DNA of 56,300 nt, from contig NZ_FUIC01000029.1 in the NCBI RefSeq assembly GCF_900163695.1, positions 1 to 56,300 of the forward strand, written 5' to 3'. The notes under the pieces were generated by a model. That model did not search any database. It was not told the origin of the DNA and saw nothing but the letters and a program-made list of their open reading frames with translations. Of this stretch, positions 51,097 to 56,300 are shown one piece after another. A program made the position numbers and the translations under genes. The DNA is from Gulosibacter sp. 10 (GTDB lineage: Bacteria; Actinomycetota; Actinomycetes; Actinomycetales; Microbacteriaceae). Every line of letters starts with the position of its first letter. Position 1 is the stretch's first letter.

Positions 51097-51157
51097 ACAG
51101 ATGCGTCAGAGAACGCGGTTATGGACACTGCATAACGGCATTCTGCGACGCATCTGT
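51097..51157. repeat. 61-bp palindromic repeat, copy H
   Basis: Outer arms perfect (ACAGATGCGTC, GACGCATCTGT); inner arms CGCGGTTA and TAACGGCA; right middle TTCTGC as in copy E. It lies 77 nt beyond the stop of the glycosyltransferase fusion gene. Confidence 0.8.
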
Positions 51158-51233
51158 AGTCGCGCCGCCGGCCGCGCGAGCCGCAACCGCCGAGCCGCAA
51201 GCCACGAGCCGCGCGCGAGTCGCGAGTCCGGGG

Positions 51234-53408
51234 CTAGCGGTAGGCCTCGAGGTGGAGCTCCGCGCAGCGCGCCCAGGTGAACTTCCCGGCCCTGCGCAGC
51301 CCAGCGGCAGCCCGGCGCTCGCGCAGGTCGGGCCGCTCCGCCAGGCGGCGCAGCGCCGCCTCGATCGACGCCGCCTCGGGCTCGCAGTATTCGGCCGCGT
51401 CCCCCGCCACCTCGGGCAGCGCCGAGAGCCGGGTCGCCACGACGGGCGCCCCGCAGGCCATCGCCTCGAGCACGGGCAGCCCGAACCCCTCCGCGATCGA
51501 GGGGTAGCAGAAGGCCACCGCCCCGCCGAGCAGCGCGCGCAGCTCCTCGAGCGGCAGATAGCCGAGCTCCCGCACCTTCGAATCCGCGCGGCCCGCCTCG
51601 CGGTCGAGCTCGGCAGCCGCATCCGCGTCCCACCCCCGCGCGCCCGAGACGAGCAGCAGCGGCGCATCCGGATCCGCCTTGCACAGCGCCCGATGCGCGC
51701 GCACCAGCTCGCCCACGCGCTTGCGGGGCTCGATCGTGCCGAGGAACGCGATCCAGGGCGCCTCGCCGAGCCCGTGCCGCTTGCGGAACGCCTCCACCTC
51801 CGCCGCCTCCGGGCGTCGGAACACCTCCCGGTCCACACCGTGGTGCGCCACGAGGATGGGGCGGGCAGGCCTGCCCGCGTAGCGCTCGATCTCGCGCGCC
51901 GTCGCCGCGGAGGGCGCGACGAGGCGCACGTTCGCGCGCGTGCCGCGGCGGATCCACCACGCGAAGAAGCGCCGCTTGAGCCCGGTGTGCGCCTCGGGAT
52001 CGCTGAAGAACGTGGCGTCGTGCACCGTCACGACGCGGCGCACCCCCGCCGCGAGCGGGAACGTGTAGTGCGGGGAGTGGATCGCGGCCGCGCCGACCGA
52101 ACTCGCGAGCCGCAGCAGCCCCGTCTGCTCCCACAGGAAGCGCAAACCCCGCCTGCCGATCCACCCCGGCGCGAGGTGCAGCTCGGCGTGCGGCGCCAGC
52201 GCGCGGAAATGCGCTTCGTGCTCGCGCCGCAGCACGATCCGCGGCCGTCCGCCGAGCTCCTCGATCCCCGCCGCGAGGCCCTCGAGGTAGCGGCCCACCC
52301 CGCCCAGCTGGGGCGGCAGCGAGGTGAAGTCGAGCAGCACCGGCAGCCGGCCGCCGTCAGCGCGGGAGGCGCCCCCGGAGACCCCGCGGGAGGCGCCGCG
52401 CGTCGTGTCCTCGTGCGCCGCCCGCCGCTGCGCCGCGAGCCGCCGCGCGCCCCGCAGCCCGGCCAGCGCGCCCCGGATGCGCGCCCGTGCCGCCTCACGC
52501 GCATCCGCGTCGCCGCGCGCACGGAGGAACGATACCCCCGCCCTCGCCGCCGAGAGCGCCGTACGGGTCGTCGCCGTGAGCCGCATCGCGAATGGCCCGT
52601 TGCGCAGCGCGCACCACAGCCGGTTGCGCGTGTTCCACTCGATGAACCTCGCGCTCGCGGTGCCGGAGGAGCCCGCGTGCCGATGCACCGAGACGGCCTC
52701 GGCCGCGTAGACCACCGTCCAGCCGGCCTCGCGCAGCCGCCACGAGAGATCCGTGTCCTCGTAATACATGAAGTAGCGCTCGTCGAACCCGCCGAGCGGC
52801 GCCACGGCCGCGGCGCGGAGCGCGCAGGCGCCGCCGTGGATGCCGAACACCGCCCGCGGGAACTCCGTGCCGACCGGCGCGAGCCAGCCGCGGTCGCGCC
52901 CGTTGCCGCTGCGCGTCACCTGATTGCCCGTCGAGTTGAGCAGCTCCACGCCGCCCTCCTCGACCCGCCGCCAGCGCTCCCCGTCGTGGCCGACGAATCC
53001 GCCCTCCGCGTCCCGTTCGAAGCGTCCGGCGAGGCGGACCTGCGCCGTCGCCGCCCCCGCCCCGGGCGAGGCGTCGAGCGCGTCCGCGAGCCCGGCGACG
53101 AAGCCCTGCTCGTAGATCGCGTCCTGGTTGCACAGCACGTAGGCGTCGGCCCGGGCGAAGGCCATGCCGCGGTTGGCGGCGGTCCCGTACCCGAGGTTCT
53201 CGCCGAGCTCGAGCACCGCCGCGCCCTCGGCCCGGCAGCGCGGCACGGTGTCGTCGGCCGAGCCGTTGTCGACCACGAGCACCGACAGCGCGCGGTCCGG
53301 CACCGACTGCCGCACGAGCGACCGCACCGCCAGCGCGGCCTCCTCCCCGCCGTTCCAGGTCACGACGATCGCGAGCAGGCTTCGGATCGGTTCGGGATTC
53401 TGCTTCAT
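51234..53408 (-). CDS. Bifunctional GT2-GT4 glycosyltransferase fusion
   Basis: 724 residues with two glycosyltransferase domains. The N-terminal GT2 (about 1-300) has LLAIVVTWNGGEEAALAVRS, VDNGSADDTVPRC, the metal site region CNQDAIYEQG and YYEDTDLSWRLREAGW. After an Ala/Arg-rich linker (about 300-350) the GT4 (about 355-724) begins DFTSLPPQLGGVGRYLEGLA and contains FLGTIEPRKRVGEL and the E-x7-E donor site EGFGLPVLEAM. The fusion could add two consecutive sugars. The ATG at 53408 was chosen because the upstream in-frame part lacks domain character. The gene is divergent from rmlB, supporting use of dTDP-rhamnose by at least one domain (inference). Confidence 0.9.
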   Translation of the reverse strand: MKQNPEPIRSLLAIVVTWNGGEEAALAVRSLVRQSVPDRALSVLVVDNGSADDTVPRCRAEGAAVLELGENLGYGTAANRGMAFARADAYVLCNQDAIYEQGFVAGLADALDASPGAGAATAQVRLAGRFERDAEGGFVGHDGERWRRVEEGGVELLNSTGNQVTRSGNGRDRGWLAPVGTEFPRAVFGIHGGACALRAAAVAPLGGFDERYFMYYEDTDLSWRLREAGWTVVYAAEAVSVHRHAGSSGTASARFIEWNTRNRLWCALRNGPFAMRLTATTRTALSAARAGVSFLRARGDADAREAARARIRGALAGLRGARRLAAQRRAAHEDTTRGASRGVSGGASRADGGRLPVLLDFTSLPPQLGGVGRYLEGLAAGIEELGGRPRIVLRREHEAHFRALAPHAELHLAPGWIGRRGLRFLWEQTGLLRLASSVGAAAIHSPHYTFPLAAGVRRVVTVHDATFFSDPEAHTGLKRRFFAWWIRRGTRANVRLVAPSAATAREIERYAGRPARPILVAHHGVDREVFRRPEAAEVEAFRKRHGLGEAPWIAFLGTIEPRKRVGELVRAHRALCKADPDAPLLLVSGARGWDADAAAELDREAGRADSKVRELGYLPLEELRALLGGAVAFCYPSIAEGFGLPVLEAMACGAPVVATRLSALPEVAGDAAEYCEPEAASIEAALRRLAERPDLRERRAAAGLRRAGKFTWARCAELHLEAYR

Positions 53409-53500
53409 GGTCCCCCAAGCTACCGGGATTCGCAGCCGGTCTTGGGTAGGCTTGGCGGCGAACATCAGCGGCGCGCACCCAGGTCTCTGCAGGGAGCTTC

Positions 53501-54496
53501 ATGAAACTTCTCGTCACCGGCGGCGCCGGCTTCATCGGCTCGAACTTCGTTCGCCGCGCCATCCGCGATGAGTTGCCCGGCATCGAGGGCGCCGAGATCC
53601 TCGTGCTCGACGCGCTGACCTACTCGGGCGTGCGCGCGAACCTCGCGCCGGTCGAGGACGACCCGCGCTTCGAGTTCGTCCACGGCGACATCCGCGACGA
53701 GCGCCTACTCGACGAGCTCTTCCCCCGCGTGGACGGGGTCGTGCACTTCGCCGCCGAGTCGCACGTCGACCGCTCGGTGCTCGACTCCGGCGTCTTCGTC
53801 GAGACCAACGTGCTCGGCACCCAGCGCCTGCTCGACGCCTCGCTGCGCCACGGCGTCGAGCGCTTCGTGCACGTCTCCACCGACGAGGTGTACGGCTCGA
53901 TCGAGGAGGGCGAATGGGACGAGCGGTTCCCCCTCGAGCCCAACTCCCCCTACGCCGCGTCGAAGGCCGGCAGCGACCTCCTCGCCCGCAGCTACCACCG
54001 CACGCACGGCCTGAACCTCTCGATCACGCGCTGCTCGAACAACTACGGCCCGTACCACTTCCCCGAGAAGCTCATCCCGCTGTTCACCACGAACCTGCTC
54101 GACGGCAGGCGGGTACCCCTGTACGGCACGGGCGAGAACGTGCGCGACTGGCTGCACGTCGACGACCACTGCCGCGGCATCGCGCTGGTCTACGCCGGCG
54201 GCCGCCCCGGCGAGGTCTACAACATCGGCGGCGGCACCCAGCTCACGAACGTCGAGATCACCGAGCGCATCCTCGAGCTCACGGGCCACGACTGGTCCGC
54301 CGTGGAGCACGTCGCCGACCGCAAGGGCCACGACCTGCGCTACTGCGTGAACATCGACAAGATCGCCGAGGAGCTGGGGTACGAGCCGCAGGTGCCCTTC
54401 GACGCCGGCCTCGCGGAGGTCGTGCAGTGGTACCGCGACCGCCGCGACTGGTGGGAGCCCCTCAAGGAGCGCGCCGCATTGGACTCGGCGCGATGA
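53501..54496 (+). CDS. rmlB: dTDP-glucose 4,6-dehydratase (RmlB)
   Basis: 331 residues. Extended SDR motifs: NAD-binding VTGGAGFIGSNFVRR, HFAAESHVDRSV, VSTDEVYGSIEEG, and the YAASKAGSDLL YxxxK pair, with CSNNYGPYHFPEKLIPLF specific to RmlB. It converts dTDP-glucose to dTDP-4-keto-6-deoxyglucose. The ATG follows GGAG. The stop overlaps the rmlD start (ATGA). It is separated from rmlC-rmlA by about 28 kb in this window. Confidence 0.96.
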   Translation: MKLLVTGGAGFIGSNFVRRAIRDELPGIEGAEILVLDALTYSGVRANLAPVEDDPRFEFVHGDIRDERLLDELFPRVDGVVHFAAESHVDRSVLDSGVFVETNVLGTQRLLDASLRHGVERFVHVSTDEVYGSIEEGEWDERFPLEPNSPYAASKAGSDLLARSYHRTHGLNLSITRCSNNYGPYHFPEKLIPLFTTNLLDGRRVPLYGTGENVRDWLHVDDHCRGIALVYAGGRPGEVYNIGGGTQLTNVEITERILELTGHDWSAVEHVADRKGHDLRYCVNIDKIAEELGYEPQVPFDAGLAEVVQWYRDRRDWWEPLKERAALDSAR

Positions 54497-55365
54497 GCGC
54501 CTTCCTCATCACCGGCGCCGGCGGGATGCTCGGCCAGGACCTGCGGCGCGCGCTCGAGCCGCGCGCCGCGGCCGGCGACACCGTGGACGCGCGCACCCGG
54601 CAGGAGCTCGACATCACCGACCCCGAGGCCGTGGCCGCCGCGCTCGAGGGCGTGGACGTGGTCTTCAACGCCGCCGCGTACACCGCGGTGGACCGGGCCG
54701 AGGAGGACGAGGAGGCCGCGTTCGCGATCAACGCGAGGGGCGTGGCGGTGCTCGCCGAGGCCGCCGCGCGCACCGGCGCCCGGCTCATCCACTTCTCGAC
54801 CGACTACGTGTTCCAGGGCGACGCGCACGAGCCCTACCGCGAGGACGCGCCGCGCGACCCGCTCAACGCCTACGGCCGCAGCAAGGCCGCGGGCGAGGAG
54901 GCGGCGCTCGCCGCGCACCCCGAAGGCACGTGCATCCTGCGCACCGCCTGGCTCTACGGCGCGGGCGGCCCGAACTTCGCGAAGACGATGGTGGGGCTCG
55001 CCGAGTCGCGCCCCGAGGTCGCCGTGGTGGACGACCAGCTCGGGCAGCCGACCTACACGCGCGACCTCGCCGAGCAGGCGGTGCGGCTCGCGGAGGCGGG
55101 CGGCCCGGCCGGCGTCTACCACGCCACGAACGCGGGCGAGACCACCTGGTTCGGCTTCGCGCGCGAGATCTTCCGGCTCGCGGGGCACGACCCCGAGCGC
55201 GTCGCCCCCACCGATTCCTCCGCCTTCGCTCGGCCCGCCGCGCGCCCCGCCTATTCGGTGCTCGGCCACGACGCCTGGAGCCGCGCTGGTCTGTCCCCGA
55301 TGCGCGACTGGCGCGAGGCCCTCGAAGCCGCGGCGGCAGATGGAGTGCTCGTCTCATCATGGTGA
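54493..55365 (+). CDS. rmlD: dTDP-4-dehydrorhamnose reductase (RmlD)
   Basis: 290 residues. RmlD features: FLITGAGGMLGQDLRRAL, VVFNAAAYTAVDRAEED, FSTDYVFQGD, YGRSKAAGEEA with the YxxxK pair, and LRTAWLYGAGGPNFAKTM. It performs the last step, NADPH-dependent reduction to dTDP-L-rhamnose. It is coupled to rmlB by ATGA and overlaps the next glycosyltransferase gene by 7 nt, indicating one transcript for the three. Confidence 0.95.
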   Translation: MSAFLITGAGGMLGQDLRRALEPRAAAGDTVDARTRQELDITDPEAVAAALEGVDVVFNAAAYTAVDRAEEDEEAAFAINARGVAVLAEAAARTGARLIHFSTDYVFQGDAHEPYREDAPRDPLNAYGRSKAAGEEAALAAHPEGTCILRTAWLYGAGGPNFAKTMVGLAESRPEVAVVDDQLGQPTYTRDLAEQAVRLAEAGGPAGVYHATNAGETTWFGFAREIFRLAGHDPERVAPTDSSAFARPAARPAYSVLGHDAWSRAGLSPMRDWREALEAAAADGVLVSSW

Positions 55366-56300
55366 CCCTCAACTTCTTCCTCGACCAGCTGCTCGGCGAC
55401 GTGCCCGGCGGCATCGGCCGCTACGCCGAGAACCTCGCGCGCGAGGTCATCCGCCGCGCCCCCGCGGGATGCGAGGTGGCGGGGCTCGTCTCGCAGATCC
55501 CCTCCGAGGAGGAGCAGCGGCTCTACGACCGCTTCCCCGGCATCGCCCACATCGAGACCTCGAAGCTCAGCCGCAAGGCGCTCTCGAAGGCCTGGCAGCA
55601 CGGCTTCCTCACCGGCGTGTTCGGCGGCGGGCTCTTCCACGCGCCGAGCCTGTTCGCGCCGCTGCGCGACCCGTCGAGCGGCGACGCGCACCAGACCGTC
55701 GTGACGGTGCACGACACCGTGCCCTGGCGGCATCCCGACACCCTCACCCCCAACGGTGTGCGCTGGCACAAGGCGCAGCTCAAGCGCGCCTGGCAGTACG
55801 CGGATGCGGTGGTCACCCCCACGCACGCGGTGGCCGAGCAGGTGGCCGAGCTCTACGACTTCGGCGACCGGCTGCGCGTGATCCCCGGCGCCGCCTCCCC
55901 CGACCTGCGGGTACCCGCCGACGAGGCCCGCCGGGCGGAGATCGAGATGCGCCTCAACCTGCCGGGCGAGTTCATCCTCGCGGTCGGCACCCTCGAGCCC
56001 CGCAAGGGCCTCGACCGCCTCATCCGGGCGCTCGCGCAGCCGCAGCTCGCCGGTGCCGTGCTCGTGCACGCCGGCCCGGACGGCTGGGGCGAGGTGGACC
56101 TCGACGCCCTGTGCGCCGAGGCCGGCGTCGAGCGCTACCGGGTGCGCGGCCTCGGCTACCTCACGGACGAGGAGCTGGCCGTCGTGCTCGACCGCGCCAC
56201 GGTGTTCTGCATGCCCTCGCTCGACGAGGGCTTCGGGCTGCCGGTGCTCGAGGCGTTCCGCGCCGGGACCCCCGTCGTGCACACGGATGTGCCGGCGCTC
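55359..56300 (+). CDS. Family 4 glycosyltransferase, 3' end outside window
   Basis: 314 codons are present and the frame is open at the window edge. The N-terminus has LLGDVPGGIGRYAENLAREV, typical of GT4 enzymes acting in rhamnose-containing glycan clusters, followed by VTVHDTVPWRHPD, LAVGTLEPRKGLDRLIRAL and the donor-site motif DEGFGLPVLEAF (E-x7-E). It starts within the end of rmlD (7-nt overlap). Its position directly after rmlBD suggests a rhamnosyltransferase or a mannosyl/galactosyl enzyme in the same wall-glycan pathway (inference). Confidence 0.88.
   Translation, partial: MVTLNFFLDQLLGDVPGGIGRYAENLAREVIRRAPAGCEVAGLVSQIPSEEEQRLYDRFPGIAHIETSKLSRKALSKAWQHGFLTGVFGGGLFHAPSLFAPLRDPSSGDAHQTVVTVHDTVPWRHPDTLTPNGVRWHKAQLKRAWQYADAVVTPTHAVAEQVAELYDFGDRLRVIPGAASPDLRVPADEARRAEIEMRLNLPGEFILAVGTLEPRKGLDRLIRALAQPQLAGAVLVHAGPDGWGEVDLDALCAEAGVERYRVRGLGYLTDEELAVVLDRATVFCMPSLDEGFGLPVLEAFRAGTPVVHTDVPAL

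Noticed and set aside
49649-51157. CRISPR array
   Set aside because: Repeats are themselves palindromic over their full length, spacing is irregular (about 128-800 bp), spacers are duplicated, and no cas genes are near.

Overview
The window is very GC-rich DNA with strong GC3 codon bias and tightly packed genes, often joined by ATGA/GTGA overlaps. A DUF222/HNH endonuclease gene, a DUF4186 gene, BCCT and YtrA-type GntR families and many apparently leaderless starts point to an actinobacterium. Microbacteriaceae is likely and a Leucobacter-like genome is my best guess (inference from family content, not a database match). I saw no tRNA, rRNA, CRISPR array, prophage or intact insertion sequence.

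Region by region. (1) 1-6.5 kb: surface-glycan assembly and export. A RgpF/WbsX two-domain protein, a second RgpF protein and a coiled-coil ORF lie on the minus strand; Wzm/Wzt-type ABC exporter genes and a family 2 glycosyltransferase lie on the plus strand. (2) 6.7-24 kb: an accessory or housekeeping stretch with a membrane protein/regulator pair, an M23 peptidase, an APH-like kinase, a BCCT osmolyte carrier, a Nudix hydrolase, DUF4186, a tyrosine phosphatase, a GntR/DUF1648 pair, a Phd/PIN toxin-antitoxin pair, a CPBP protease with a DtxR/FeoA-like remnant behind it, a HAD phosphatase, the DUF222/HNH gene, SRPBCC, a luciferase-like oxidoreductase and an NTF2-like protein. (3) 24-31.7 kb: rmlC-rmlA, a divergent glycosyltransferase, amtB-glnK with an ornithine-cyclodeaminase-family gene, a divergent SolA-like amine oxidase and a thioesterase. 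(4) 31.8-44.4 kb: ugd and, divergent from it, five consecutive paralogous membrane acyltransferases, each an acyltransferase-3 domain fused to an SGNH domain. (5) 44.4-49.5 kb: an FtsX-type ABC transporter, a divergent two-component system and an RNase H. (6) 49.5-51.2 kb: a repeat-rich island. (7) 51.2 kb to the end: a GT2-GT4 fusion, rmlB-rmlD and a GT4 gene cut by the window edge.

How it fits together. RmlA/B/C/D would make dTDP-L-rhamnose and Ugd would make UDP-glucuronate. The glycosyltransferases and RgpF/WbsX proteins would build a rhamnose-containing wall or surface polysaccharide, Wzm/Wzt would export it, and the five acyltransferases could decorate it outside the membrane. This assignment is inferred from families and clustering.

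The most unusual signals are: a family of about 61-bp palindromic repeats (six copies in 49.6-51.2 kb plus diverged copies near 10.1 and 31.05 kb) with permuted segmental duplications; the five-gene acyltransferase array; a shared 22-bp operator before gntR and the CPBP gene, with the -10 box at its centre in both; and a recurrent TANNNT box 6-8 nt before start codons, suggesting widespread leaderless transcripts.
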